Shown here piece after piece: positions 15,201 through 30,200 of a stretch of 64,000 bases of DNA. Positions within the stretch are counted from its first letter, which is position 1. Every line of letters begins with the position of its first letter. The notes beneath the pieces were generated by a model. That model did no database searches. It was not told the origin of the DNA and saw only the letters and a program-made list of their open reading frames with translations. The DNA is from Apostichopus japonicus (taxonomy: Eukaryota > Echinodermata > Holothuroidea > Aspidochirotida > Stichopodidae), in the NCBI RefSeq assembly GCF_037975245.1, contig NC_092582.1, forward strand, positions 13,080,077-13,144,076, in the 5' to 3' direction. Made by a program: the position numbers and the translations under genes.

Positions 15201-18200
15201 GGACGCAGAGAGGAGGAAGAGAATCAGTTAATGAATGAGCAACTAATTTATATCAACTTCAAATGAAAACTTAAAAATGCAGTTATTACAGATACTATAT
15301 ATTGTTGCAAGAGTTAAATTGAAAAAAGAGGGGGAAAAAAATGAGCTCCCGACCGTCACAACCGGTCACTTGCTCTACATACACTTACATATTTATCTTG
15401 ACCTCCATCTAGGTTTACAATATTGTCTTCACAACCAAAAATTACGGTTTTAGTCTATGATATTATTTCTTGATGAAATATATAGAGAACTGAGTTGACC
15501 ACCCCCCCCCTTAGTATATGTTAAACATAAATATCTTGTCTCTTTACCTGCAGTTTGAGCAGAATGTCTAAACACTAGCATACCATCCCAAGTATCTGTT
15601 AAATATGTTAAATATAATATATAATATACAAGTATCTGTATTTACCTGCAGTTTCAGCAGAATGTCTAAACGTTAGCATATCATCCACGTCTTTTTTACT
15701 CTTGATGTACGCTTGACTTGGAACGTAACTGAGTTCATCTGAGACCCGGTGCCGGAGGTTTATGAGGTAGGTGGAGTGGATCATCGGGACCTCGAATAGC
15801 CCTGTCATGTTCCTCTTTAGCATGAGCACATACTCTGGAGTCCGTTTGTAGTAGCCCTGGAGGAAACATGGATCATGAAGGTTTATAAAAACTAGTTTTT
15901 GTATAGACACATTTGTCACAGTCTGCTGGAAGCAACGTTACAGTTAGAAATTAATGAAGAACAGTACCTCAAGACATTTAACTCTTACTTCCCCCTGACA
16001 AAAATTGAACATCAAACGCCAAATTTAATCATAAATGTAGACATGGAATATGACGCAATAAACATGACTGTAATTTACAGTAAACTTGTGAGAATTCATA
16101 GACAAATGGTGTTAAATGGCATCCAACAGGGGCTTTCTTATTCATATGAAGATCATAAAAAACATGCTTTGGTTGGAGTATTAGAGTTTATGAAATAATA
16201 TAAAACTAACATTCATGGTATACCTGGATTGAGGCCATGATGCCACACCATTTATTTAGCATTAAATGAACATTCCACTCCACTCCACTCCACTCCAGGG
16301 ATTTTAAATGTTGACAGCTGAATATTTTGACAACCAGAAAAGCTATAATATTATTTTAATATATAGCAGATCATTTCTATCATTTTTGTTTTCTTTTCTT
16401 TCTTCGTCTGTGAGGTTATCAAGACTAAAATGAACATTAAAGTCATGAATCTGACCTTTAACATCATGAAAGCATTGAAGTTATTATGTCAGTAAGTAGG
16501 ACAAAAGAACCTTTTCTCCAAGGACAAGGAATTTATCAATGTAGTCGAGTTCAGTCAGACAATAGTATCACCATGGAGCTCACCCAACACACAGCACACC
16601 CCTAAGGGTACCCTACCATTTATCTCAGTATAGACCTTGGTTTCTTGGGGGTTGGGGGGGGGGGGTCGGGCACAGTCTCTATCTTGGGTGACTTTCTTAA
16701 AATGTACCATAAATTTTCTGAAGAAATGAGAACCGGTTGTCCTGGCCTGGGGGGGGGGGGGAATTTCAGTAGGGTATCTACAAGAAAATGGTACCAGATT
16801 TGAAGGCTAAAAGTAAAAATCTCAAGCTATGAACGGAACGACCAAATCCCTGTCAAGAAAGTTTTTTCACTGTCTTTCTTACAACTTCTTGTAATCTACT
16901 GCAAAAACCCTACACATTTATTTTTGTACAATTTGTTAATCCACCCAGATACACAAGTAAAATAGAAGAAATAAAACATGTCCAGGGAAATCTGAATGTA
17001 TGGTACCCAACCCTAATCAAAACATTTCATTTTGGATAAAGCAAGTTTTTTGGGAGTCACTATAACAAGGCCACTAAATGGGTAGGTAGACCAGTGAATA
17101 GGAAAATATCCTGTGAAATTGAGCATTCCAGCACATCCTAATGTTGTTGTAACGTTGTTGTTAGGATGTTGATATGTCTTATTAGTCTTTGAAAAATTAT
17201 TGCAATCACTTTAGCAAAATTGGCATAATGTAACAAGTTTGGAGATCCCTGAATATGGTCACATTAAAACCCCAAAACAAAAGGTGACCGGTTCATTCTA
17301 GGAACGGTAGAACAAGGGTGCTAAGGTTGTGGGGAGACAGGTAAGCGAGGAGCGAAGTAAATACACCAGACTTGAGAGTTTCATAATTGTAATTTTCTAT
17401 CCATTACAAGTTAGTAATTGTTCACATCTTTGGCTCTACCTTTGCATTCACACCGGCCCAAAAATTTGAGTACATGGTCAGAGAGTTCAACATCGGCGCC
17501 ACCAGCGTCTTGTTCTGCTGCAAGAGCATCCGTAACACGTCAGGATTTTGAAGGAAATTATCGACATCCACCGTCTGGGAACGAGGAAGAAAGAGAAAAA
17601 GATCATGCAAAATGGGATTTTAACCTCGGAAAATAATTACCAGAAAATATGAAATAAGGGAGGACTACACAATACCATTTGATACATGGTGTACACATTA
17701 ACTGTATTATATGCAGCCTTTTGGAGTAGAGGACACCAAAACATGCTAACAGAATACATTCATCAAACTGGAAGATAGTTCTAGAAACTTAACAAAGCAA
17801 AGAAATAATTCACACGAGAAGATACAGAGTATTGAGCAAATTGTACTCATGGTACCATTTCAAAGGAAGTGGTTTCGTCGCTGCAGGAAGTCTCACTTGG
17901 TTGGTTGGTTTCAAACTGTAGAATGTTCCATGGAATGTTTGTCTACGATAAGACTTAACCACCGGAATTTGCCATTTCCTTATACAACTGTGTATACAAT
18001 ATCAGTTGATTGCACACTCTAGGATATATAGATATACAAATTGGTACAGTGGGAGCCAGGCAAACACACACATTGATCTTATCTACATGACAGACATGCA
18101 TGATCACTTTTGATCACCTCCCAATACAGATACCGTTTGTTGTTGTTTTCAATAATGTCCCTGTCAGATATCTGTAAGAGGTCAATCAAGTCATCCAGCA

Positions 18201-21200
18201 CTAGTCACAACCACCTTTTATCACATTTTATTTTATATCAACTCAATTTAACAAAATACCAGAAATACATTTAACAAGGAAGGAAAGTGCTTTGCCACAA
18301 AATAATTCAAAACAATAATTCACTTCCACATAACCTGTTACACCACCATACATGTACAGTACAACCATACAAGTATAGTCTGAAAATCAATTGCATGATC
18401 CTCTGTAAATTTTGATTTTAAAAATAATTCAAAATTTACACAAAACTGGCCTGATGGTTCGCTTAATAATTACCACATGGTATTCACCATCCAGGCTGTT
18501 TTTAGTGGTGTAAAAATTCATACTGGGATGAAAATTAAGAAGGTAATAGCTTTCCAAGGACAGTCAGGTCAGCAGGTATCTTGAGTAATTCCCACTTCAG
18601 ATTCTTTCATTTTTATTTTCACCTTTGGCTCAAGGGTAGGTCTAGAATTAATCACAACAATTTACTGGCTGTGCATGATGTTGGTGGCTGGAAAGCTATT
18701 AAGATTAAAGAGTAGATCTGCAGACTTTATGCCATTAAATATACATGTATACAGCATATACAGTAAGTTTGATTTCGTGAGGTGCAAACTACAAATTGGC
18801 CATGTATTAATATAGTGGCATATTTACTGCAAACAATGATATTGTAAGCTTGCTCTAAAATGCGGCTTAGACTTTTGAATGGAAGATTTGGAGGGAAGAG
18901 GGTGACCTCAGACAGGGTCATTGGGGCTGCAGTGCAAGAATGTTACCAGTAAATAGGCAAGGGTACAGTAGATAGGTGTGTGTAGGTTAAGGAGACAGGT
19001 AAGAGAGGAGCGGAGCGAAGTAAGTCAAGCTTGATCTATAACAAAACAATCAAGAATGGTCATGTATGGCATGTAGTACATCATAACTAAATGTCACCTA
19101 TTGTATTCATTTTAAAAGTTCAACTGGTGCCTTTGCTGAGCACTACAACAAAAACTACTGGACTTTGTTACTGTAGTTCTTGTTCCGTTATGGTCACAAA
19201 AAGAAATTAAATGTGTAGTAATTAACATGTCTCAAGAAATCCCACTAAGGGCTAAAAGCCACCAAAACCCCTGCTAATAGCTTAGAATGAAAGGGAAACA
19301 TTGAGAGAAAGCTGATAAAAAAAAAATATACGTATGCAACATATAATGTGAGATAAGGGAAAAGGGTGGGAAAGGTTTGCGGAACTGCTACACGCACTAC
19401 AGACAATATGCAAATCTAACAGGGGGGCGGCAACCATTTCTCAAAAACTGCTAGAAAATCCCTCAATATGAAAAAAAGGGTACTTATTGGGCTGTGTACG
19501 CTTGGTAAATACTTCAGTATCCAAAATATGGGAAAGCTCAAGAACCTAGGTTCAAATTCCGTACGGAAATCACACAATACAACACTCTGTTAGAGAGAGA
19601 AACTGGGTTTAGGACAAGGGAGAGAGGGGGGAGGCATGTGAATTTACCAGCTTTTCTACATGCAGTTAAACCATGTTTTCAATCATGTAATGACATTTAT
19701 ATACCAGCTCAGGTAAAAATTATGTTGAGGCACAGCAGTTAAGGTCCATCCTTGTGTTACAATGCGACCACATCAATTTAGTTTTAAATGCACACATTAA
19801 CCCTAGAGTTCAATTCATTTTGCATACAATGATATATGAAAATTCAGTACAACTACTGTATGGTTGAGACAGGAGAGCAATTAGAGGCAGCAAGAGAAAA
19901 ATGATCCACATGCCAAGTTGTGACATAATTTGCAACATCAACATTTTTATAGTCAAAATTCTAATTATGCTGGGAATGTTTGTAGCTCTCTCCATATATG
20001 GATCCATCTCTTTGAGTAACTTAAAACTATTTCACAGCAGGATCATGCAGGAATTAAATGAACTGCTCAACCATACAGTACTCCAATATCACTTACTTGA
20101 TAGAGGAGGGTTCAAACCACAACCCACATTCAAATAAACAAGGAGGTGGGTACAGACACCACCAAGGGCTGGTTTGTCATCAAAGAGATCAAAATGTCTC
20201 TTGTCAGACAACTGAAACTACAAATATATTTGAAGTTTCATAAATTGTCATTTATTTTCTTTCCTTTCTTTTTTTTCATCTATTTTTGCTTTACATTTTT
20301 TAATCTTTTTTTATTTTTATTTTTTATTTTTTTATAGTAAAAAAAAAAACACTTTGGGCATCCATCAGTGATGCATATTTACAATTGTTGTGGGAGAAAT
20401 TCAAATACAAGGTTAGATTATAGGGGCAATAGACAATAAATCTGTAGAACTTTTGAGAATCGGCTCTTCCATAGACTTGATTATGAAGTCTTTGGTTGAG
20501 TGTTCATATATAATCTGTTCAACAACATACTCCCTACTGTATGAGTACATATCACATACTGATACTGTATATACTGCACCTGTATTCAGATTGCAGTGAG
20601 AATATACTCTGCCATATGAATGAATCTGCTTGTTAAAAGCCACAATGGGAAAAATAAAATGTGGGCATTATAGGAAGTCTGTTTTCCATTTTGTTCAGTG
20701 CTGATGGTGCCTGTGTAGACACTATGTCTCCATACAGTATGTATAGGAAAACAGTGTTCTAGGAGTAGATCCTCCAAGTCAGACAGTTAACAATAGAATA
20801 AGTACCTTGAAATAACATGACTGCCTATATTATAAATGTTAACCAAATCCAATCACTATATTCTTCCCTGATTGACTCCACATGTATGCAGCTGAATGTT
20901 TTCTATGAGACCTATACTATATGAAGTATCGGTTCTTGATTGTCCAAAACGGAAGCAGTTAGCTGGTACTGAGCCCTACCAGATAATGAGTATTGTAGCA
21001 ATAACATACATCTTGCACCAAATGATATGTAGAGTAGGCTCTAGAGGCCAGTCACATATATATATATAAATGTATTGTAAGCCTATAGGCTACCTATGTA
21101 GAGATAAAGTATACTTGTTTGGAAATATTACATAGAGGTTTGAGATGATGAGATGATTTTGTAATATATTGCCACATATATGCTATACTCTAAATGCTAT

Positions 21201-24200
21201 GTTTCAATTACTGTATAACATTTGTTCGGCAAGAGATCTATACCTGTATAATACAGTACATTATGTTACCAACAATGCAGCCAAAGCCCTGTCCCATCAT
21301 TAACAATCCATAGCTTTCAACTATTCATAACTGTCCCTTTAAGCTTGTTTAAGAGAAGACTGACTGCATAACCACCAGACACACAGCATGAACCAATTAA
21401 AGGTTTCTGCCCAGTTGGTCATAGCAGTGCGATCTCCAACACAAAAGCTTTGGGCAAAGTCACAGTGAGGTCAGTTTCAATGGCAGTGCAAACTGTGTAC
21501 ATATTGCCCCTCTAGACTTGACAGTTGACACTGATGTATTCCAGCAGAGAAATGACCAGATGAGCGGTTACAGGCTTCATAATTATTAGGATATATCTAC
21601 CCATGAAATGTGAAAAACTGTTCTCACTCTCACAAGAGTGCGGGTAGGTGTGGTAACTGTGGTAGGTGTGTTACCTGGGAATCTGTTATTTTATTGTTGG
21701 GAGAGGAATGCAGCCTGGGATACTAGTGGGTGTGGGAAAGGTGGAAGGTGGGTGTAGGGAAGGTGGAGTGGGGAAGGTGGAGGGTAAAATAGGGGGTTCA
21801 ATACTGGTATTCAAATTCAAACCAGCACTAAATGAGAATGCACCTTGCAGTCGTGAGTGACGTCAGTCTTGGACAAGTAATCTCTACATCATGGGGCAGT
21901 GTAACATGACCTATATAGTGTGTTCTCTAACTTAAGAAAATCACTTCACCTTGTTAGTTATGACACCATAGAAGTGTACTTTGACATCTGGTCAAAGTTC
22001 TGGATCCAACTATGCCAGGTACAAAATGAGTAAGAATAGTGCAACTATATCGCAAGGTAATCTTTTGACACATTTAATGACCATAATACTGACCGATGAT
22101 GTCAGAATATCCCTTTTACAAATTAAAAGATCATTGCAATCAATTACCCTTACTCAAGGCGTCCCAGTCCCCCCCCCCCCCAGAATATTCTCACTAAGCG
22201 AGGGTTCCTCAAACTTAACAAGTGATTAATTAATGAATTGGGTTCAATTCTCCAACCAAAAAAATGGTATGTTTCATATCCGTATTTGCACGGACATGCA
22301 TGTAAATTTGTAGCACATCGTAAGAAAAACATCAACATTTATTTTTACTTTCCTTCATTATTTTGCTATTAAACAACTATAGTGAAGCTAATCAACTACT
22401 TTGTTATCGAAATATGGAACAGCAGGAGAAAATTTATCGACAAAAATTCAAAAAAGCTGCTTTACATTAAATAATTGTAACATGAGTTTTTTTCCTGGTA
22501 GAGTTTACTTCATGTGAAAGGGAAACAGATCAGACCATCTCAGCGTACCAAACCAATACGTGTCTCTAAGGTTACATAATTGGTGGAAAAGACACAATAG
22601 GAATATTTTTTTCTGGTTAGATTTCTGAAAGGGAGATATAGAGTTACAGTATATGGATTTCACTCAGTTTTATCGGTAAAAGAAACGAAACAAAAGAAAA
22701 AAGAAAAAGGTCATGCCGTCAGTGCTGAACAATGGGAAAAGTATTCCGGTAGCAATTTGGACTAATTGACAGATACTGAAATACTGATCAACTAACTCTT
22801 ACAAGAGGGCAATCCATGGAGTTGCAGATCTCACCCATGACGGGAAGTGATCGTTGGGTTAGGTCTGAATGCATCTGCAGTAGTTGCTATCTTTGTTAAC
22901 TGGCTGGAATCCACTCTTTTTACGTATAGCTTAGTTTAAAGTTTAGTAGAAAAAAGGATAAAGGAAGGATATGGAATCCTAATACTAGAAATTAAAGGTA
23001 AATCCCAAAACAGATGGAAACTCTTTGGCTGGCTTTGGAGAAGGCATCCAAGGCATTTTTGAGCTCACTTACACTCTGTACCAAGACAACTGACTATGGC
23101 AAAATTTTAGGTTTTTTGACCTTTGACCACTGACATTGGTCCTTTGATGTCATCAATTATGCAGGCACAAGGTTACAAGGTGATTACTCTATGAAGAAAT
23201 TATAGCACCACATAATATAAAACAAATAGGAGTTATAACCATGAATGGCCTCTGTACAGTACACTTGCAATGTCAAAACAAACCATTTCCTATGTATAGC
23301 TCTGTCAATTTCGTGCCATTTAGAGAAATTTGAATTGAGGACTACAGTATGTTATGATATTTGTACATAGAGTTGATTATGACATAATGTGCAATCATTA
23401 ATCACACTGAAACACCTCCAGGGTTAAAATTTGATCTGAGATTTACGGTAACCCGTAAGGTTCTGTCCCGCATCCTGCTTCCCATACACAATTATTGAAT
23501 GTGTGGAGGGTACCAAGTACTTTTAAACATATTAATCATTCTTTGTGATTTTCTATACAATGGGATTAGTGATTACCCAGATTGTCAATCCACCACAGGA
23601 GTACTAATTTCATTTCTTTTCATTTTCTTTAACATTTCATCACTTTAATATATTTGAACAAAGAGCTACTCTTCTGTAGAATATCCTGACTTTCTACACA
23701 GACATCTAGCTCTGTTGTGAAACACAGCTCATTGTATTATAAGACCTGCCATATTGTACTGTATGAGCAATTGAGAACAGATTTACAAGTACACATGTAT
23801 ACGTTAAAATAAAATATCATCCTTCAGGCGCGTAGTGAGGAATTCGCCAAGGGAGGGGCGAAGCCTGTAGGCATAGCGCCACCATGGGTTGGCGCGAGTA
23901 CAAGAAAATTTTGAGTACAAGAAAATTTTGGCCGGAAATGCCTCCCAGATCACTGGAAATGGCACTTCCCCAAGTTCCCAGGCCTTGTTAAGTTGCATCT
24001 AAGCATTTTCTATTTTGAAATTACTAGCGATATCATAAAAAAATACAAAAAATAAGCTAGCCCCCTTGATCTCCCCCCCCCCCTTGGCTACGCACCTGTC
24101 ATCCTCCACATACACTGCAGTGCATCAGTTACACTCCAATATCCAGAATGTACATAACTTCTACATATACAACTCGCTAAATACTGTATTGCTTTAATAT

Positions 24201-27200
24201 GTTCAACCTTCTGCCTTACATATTCAACCATACTCCTGGCAGACTTGAGGCTGTTTCTTCTATTACCAAGGTTACTGACCTTTTACATATAGCTGTCCCT
24301 GTGTCTGCTATCCTTGGGGCTTTCATTGCCTTGGAAACCATTCCAAGCAGTTAACTGGCCCAATAGCTTATGCATATATGTTTTCATAATAAACCGGTAA
24401 ATGCAGTATATAGATACCTATAATAGCATGTTTTATGCCTTAACAGTTTAATCAATAATTGGACTTTAAGCCCTGAAAATGACTGCACCAATCAAAATGA
24501 GTATTATGCTTTTAACTGCCAGTTTCACCACTATAATGCAGTCTGTCTATATTCCTATATATTTAAATATCAGAGAGTGGTGACACAGAGTCCTAGACAT
24601 TCTGTAGGTATTTCTGGCACATTGGAAGTTATATACAGAATACTATTAGGCACTATGTCAAATAGACATACTGTGGGCAGCTGCAGGCCACTGCAACATC
24701 GCCTGCAGTAGGATTAATATTCGGCATAACTTTTTTTTCAAATAGGGTTGTGAATGAGTGGAATGGTTTGCCTGAGAAAGTTGTACTTGCATGTAGTGTG
24801 AATGGGTTTAAGAATGCTTTGGACAAGCAATTTAAGCATTGTAATCGGGTCTGATTTTTTGTGTCTTCTGTTTTTTTCTCTCTCTAGTTAGAGTCCTTGA
24901 TGGGGACTGGAGTGTCCTTCCTGATCCTTTTTTTCTACTAAACTAAACTTAACTAAGAGAGAATCAATATCAAAGAAAAGAAATTATCCCTATAAACCCA
25001 GCTATTTTCTGGCTAATTTATAGCCAGTGGATTTCTCCATTTTTCCAGTACAAAACACCACTTTGGATTTTGTTACCAGTATAGGAAGATGTCATTGGTG
25101 TTGTTTTAATTCAAGAGAAATGTCAGTGGGTATTTCATTTGATGCACACTGAGATTTTTGTTATGTTTTTGTTATCCACAGTTGGTATTTTCCAGCAAGT
25201 GGATAAAATTATGAAATTCTAGGCCTGTTTCTCTTTCTTTTATTTATTTTTCTCTTTCTTTTATTTGTGTTTCTCCTTTTCTTCTTACTAAGAGTAAAAT
25301 ATAACATGCCATTTTCAATGTGTATTATTTGTCAATGTTACTAGTCTATAATGCTTCTATGAGAATATAAAGGCAAAGGTCACTGTAGAGGGGACAGAAG
25401 TAGTAAGGAGACAGGTATAATGTGAATATAGGGGCCATATAAATCTTTTTGAGCTGCATGGGACCACAGCTTCTTCAGGTGGGGTAGAACTTATGGACAC
25501 CGTAAGAAAAAGGAAAACACAAAAAAAAAAAAGGTCTGATATACAGTACAGCAATTAAAAGACAGATTACTATATTTTCCACAGATGGAAGTAAAAGAGA
25601 GGATTGGTACACAGAGAGGAAAGGCCGCTAAAATACTCACAAATAAATAATCTGCCCAGTCCATCCTAGCCTGCTTTAGCGCCTGTTCTCGTAGGTCTAT
25701 CAGATGATTAAATCTCTCCTCTGGCCAATCGTATGGACCAGTTTCGCCTTCGAAAGCGGCAGGCTCCAAAGAAAAGTTGAAATCTACCCTGTGGTAAAGA
25801 TGCTGGACATGTAGGGCCCATTCGTAGATAACGTAGGTAGTGTTGTCTTCGTTGTGATCCGTACGAATCCTAGGGTGAAACAATAAATGCAGATTGTAGA
25901 TGAGTACAAATTTGATGATCGGTAGATAGTAGAAAAATTGTGTAAATTTAACCATTACCAATTGATACACAAATGATGATTTCAAAAATGGGGGAGTTTT
26001 TGCCAAGTATCACATCATTTGCATCCTGTATCTAGTTCTTTCATTTAGATTCTGAGGTATTTTACAGGTCTGTCTACTGAACAACTTAAAGATAAACTTA
26101 ATGATACGTACTGTACATTATAATGATAATATGAAATAAGTTTTCCCACTTTAGATTAAATTACCTTTGAATTAATAGCAAAATTTTAAATTTATAGCAA
26201 AAATTATGTCTGGTAAAATCAGGTGATGTCTTTTATCATCTTTGTAATTTTTTTTTCTTTTTTTTCTGGTTGACTTTTTGTCCACTTGCTATTTGACCTG
26301 TTTATAGCACATTAAGACTTTTGTACCATAAAGTGATACCAAATCCTTTCCAACTTGACCCATATCTAAAGTTAAGTCTTCAATTGAGGAAACTGGCAGT
26401 AAAGCTGATAAAATACTCCTGTTTCCTCCTTCAGATACCATAAGTCAGTAAAAAACATCACCATTTACAGGACATTCAGTTTCTTTAACACACTGAGACA
26501 GGAAATGATAAGAGTCCAATAATTTGGTTTGATAAATATGTAAAACATCTTGAACGGCCTGTGTACCTGTCACAACTTCTCTTGCCATATACTCCAACTC
26601 GCACACTTCGTTCCTCCAACAAACTGTTTTTAACTGTTCCAAAACCACGATTGAAGAACTATGGTTACAGAAGCTTCCAATACTCTGGGTCTTATCTCTG
26701 GAACAAGTTACCAGATCACATTCGAACATGCTATAAACTTTCTACTTTCAAAAGTCTACTTAAGACCCATTTTTTCACTTGTTCTTTTGTAAATTAATTT
26801 ACTTTCTTTGTAAAGCGCTTTGAGCAGTAACTTTTGTTTACTGATTTGGCGCTATATAAGTCTCATTTATTATTATTATATTATTAAAACAAGACAATGT
26901 ATATACTGTAGTGCAGTATACTGGCCCTGTAGTGCCATATATTCAGCATGCATGCCCCTTCATTGCTCTGTGTGTCATTGGACAACTGTACATGTATACA
27001 GTAGCTAGTTGTGTTATAAATGTGTGCAGTATAGATCTGTATGAAATCTATGGCCGTGAGATGCACTAGCAAGAACTGTTTGTTATTATTAACTGTACTT
27101 CGTTCCAGATCCTTAAAAATATAAATAAACATTACAGACAAGTACTGCACCTTCTTTGTATATCAATGTAGCTAACAGCACATATATGTGGATTACAATG

Positions 27201-30200
27201 GTACAGTATATCCTTGCTTGAAGCAACACACAAGAACATAGAGAGGTGTATATGTTGTAAACATACATGTATCAAGGGCAGAAATTTTTGGAAAATATGT
27301 GAAGGAACCAGATATGATGAGGGTGAAGTACTTTGATTCAAATGGTCACAAGTACAAACACAGCAATAAAACAAGATGTCCACAGCACTGGTGAAAGTTG
27401 ATTTACTTTCTTTTCAGTTGAAAAAAAAACAAACAATTAAAACACATTATATAATTAGTAGAAATTAGGTAGGGTGCAAAAATTGCAGGTAGCAGAACTT
27501 ATAAGAAATCAAGAGTATAATCGACTAGTTTTGACAAAAACCGAATCTGATGTCTCCACATTATAGGGCAAGTATTTATTTATAAACAGAACAAAGGAAC
27601 ACATTGAGAAAGAGGCCTTTTTTAAACAACAAAGAATATACTGTGAGATGAAATTAACAAAACAACTATACATAGCAGAATATAACTTAGCACTGTGCTA
27701 CTAACAAATGACCAGTGAATCACTGATGAAATCAAAAGACTATATACTGTAACCTAAAATAAAACTAAGTAATTAACAACATGGAGCTCTGCGATACAAT
27801 GTGTATAGTACTACTATCAGCCACATGTGAACACTTTCAGCTTTATGAAGAGCTGAATTTATCATCTCTGTGACTTCCGGAATCTGCAGTATCTCGCATC
27901 TCTTCGTCTGAGTATGACTTCCTTCACTTAATACTGGTCTACGTAGCAATACAGCCTCAGAGGCGCATGGTCAAATGATGATCACATCACTTAGAACTGT
28001 ATATGCTATTTAAATATGAAATCCATAATAGACGTACCATCAAAAATGACATGACTAGCCAAATCAAAGGATTGATACACATGTACGCTTTATCACACAT
28101 AACACATAAGTTGCCACACGGCCCTACAGTATGTATACAGTACGTTCAGCATGTCAGGGTCTTATGTTATATAGTGTTCAAAGTTAGAGTTTTTAAAGTA
28201 AAGAAATTTGTCTAGTTATAAAATACTATGTTACTAACTTACTACCTAGTTGTAGAAAATCATAGATGTAAACACTGTTTAAACTGTACAGTATCTTTTT
28301 GCACTTGTATTGCAATATGTCCATTTTGTTTAGCATTTTCTTGCACGAAACTAGTCAAATATGTATTCCCCGGGTGAACAGAGTAATTACTATGTACTGT
28401 TGGCCTCTCTTTGCTGTTGTGATGCTTCTGTTTATACTGTACCAAGTACTGTAAAAACACATCAGATACTAAGCATACATGTATTAAATGCTTCAAGTGA
28501 ACAGTACGCAGAGTGTCCAACTGATATTGCTGTCTCTTAAACAAACCTTAGTCTTACTATGAAGACTCTGTGCATTTTTAGAACCAAATGATTGCAGTGT
28601 AATCTAGTGATCATTTTTTAATGTTTCTTGTATGTAATTATAATTATATTAATTAATATTGAAAACATTTATCAATTTTTTTTCCAAGGTGGGAACATTG
28701 AATCTATGAGGATAATACAGTATGTGTTTTTTGCAGTTATTTACAGTTTAGGAATGGTACCATCATGTTCTTTGTCCAGTGTCAGCTTTATCTACAAATA
28801 GAAACTGAGTCTCAAGTTTCTTCCAATTTCTTCCAGTTTCTTCCGGAAGAACAAAATCAACCCCAGCTGAAATTATAAACCAATATTAGTCATTGGGATT
28901 ACATTTTCTTGTTCTATGCATGCTTATTTTCAAAAAGTCATGCAGCAATTTATGTCACGCTGCAAAGTTCAAATGTTAATTAAAACTCTGTGAAAATAAG
29001 TTAATTTTAACAAACTTATTTGCAAACAAGTACATATATATTGAAGATATGCAACTCCATATAGTTGTCAGAAAATGTCCAATGGATTCTTGTTTCCTCC
29101 AGAAAAAAAGGGATAGTAACAATTCCAGGACTCTCTAATTATTACAAAGCATGTACTCTTAATGATAAATTGTAAACAAGAAACTGAGTTCATCCTTACT
29201 GATATAGGATTTGAAAGCAGGGCAATAATTCATTTATAAACCTACCCTAAGGATGAGCTGATCATGGAATGAATTAACACCAGTTTAATATCATACCCTC
29301 TCCTTCGATGTATAAACAGAGATTTACCAGTCATGTGTCATTTTCAAACTGAACTCTACTGTACTCTGAGTGATATGTTAATAAGTACACCAGCATCAGA
29401 CTAATTTCTACAACCAACCTTTCTCAATTTATTTATAACACTTTAACATGGTCTTTAGTTTCTACTCCTTCAGCTGCCATTGAGAAATGGAATCAGGTCC
29501 TAGATTTTCATATAAATGAACAAGGTTTGTAAGCCATTTTCAGTCACCATTCGCTTTGGTAAAAAATAGCAAAATCCAGTACTGTACTTTCAATTTTTTT
29601 TCCTTCACCACATTCTTGGCACAAATACTTTTTTTTTTGTTGCTCATGAATGTCAACAAATGTGATAATGCTTTATGTTCCTTCTGTAATTTACAGATGA
29701 AAAATTACAATTCATTTGGTTTGGGAATGTGAAATCATCTCTAATTTCATTTTGGATGTTGAACATTGGTGTTTGGTCTTTAATTTCCTTTCTCCAAAAG
29801 AGACTTCTCAAATTTCAGATAATAGTTACTATTAAAGCATCGTTTTTTTTTTGATCTTCCACTTAAAATATTACATTTTTCATCAAAGAAAAAAGTAAGA
29901 GAAGAGGCTAGAATTTGCAATGAATTTTTTGCACAAGTGGAAATTTGTTTTACAATTGGAAAATACAACTTCCTCATATGAATTAGGTCTTATATAAGTT
30001 ATGGGTCATTCAAGCATCATTATAACTTTTTGATCTTCCACTAAAAATATTACATTTTTTTATAAAAGAAAAAAGTAAGAGAAGAGGCTAGAATTTGCAA
30101 TGAATTTTGCACAACTGGAAAATACAACTTCCTCATATGAATTAGGTCTTATATAAGTTATGGGTCATTCAAATCAGCATTTACTTCTTGCTTGTTATTA

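Larger units (their letters stand above)
17575..25640. other. COLGALT intron 2
   Basis: About 8 kb of intron. It holds an inverted-repeat element at 23825-24098, a LINE 3' end at 24732-24950, T-rich tracts near 20255-20350 and a G-rich repetitive patch near 21650-21790. The rest shows no supported gene. Confidence 0.75.

Noticed and set aside
15899-16198. 99-codon plus-strand frame in COLGALT intron 3
   Set aside because: It has a balanced composition and deserved a look, but I recognise no family, see no neighbouring exon and it lies in an intron of a gene on the other strand.
25491-26006. 171-codon minus-strand frame
   Set aside because: Only 25641-25869 (COLGALT exon 2) is conserved; the rest reads into both introns and is poly-T and AT-rich.
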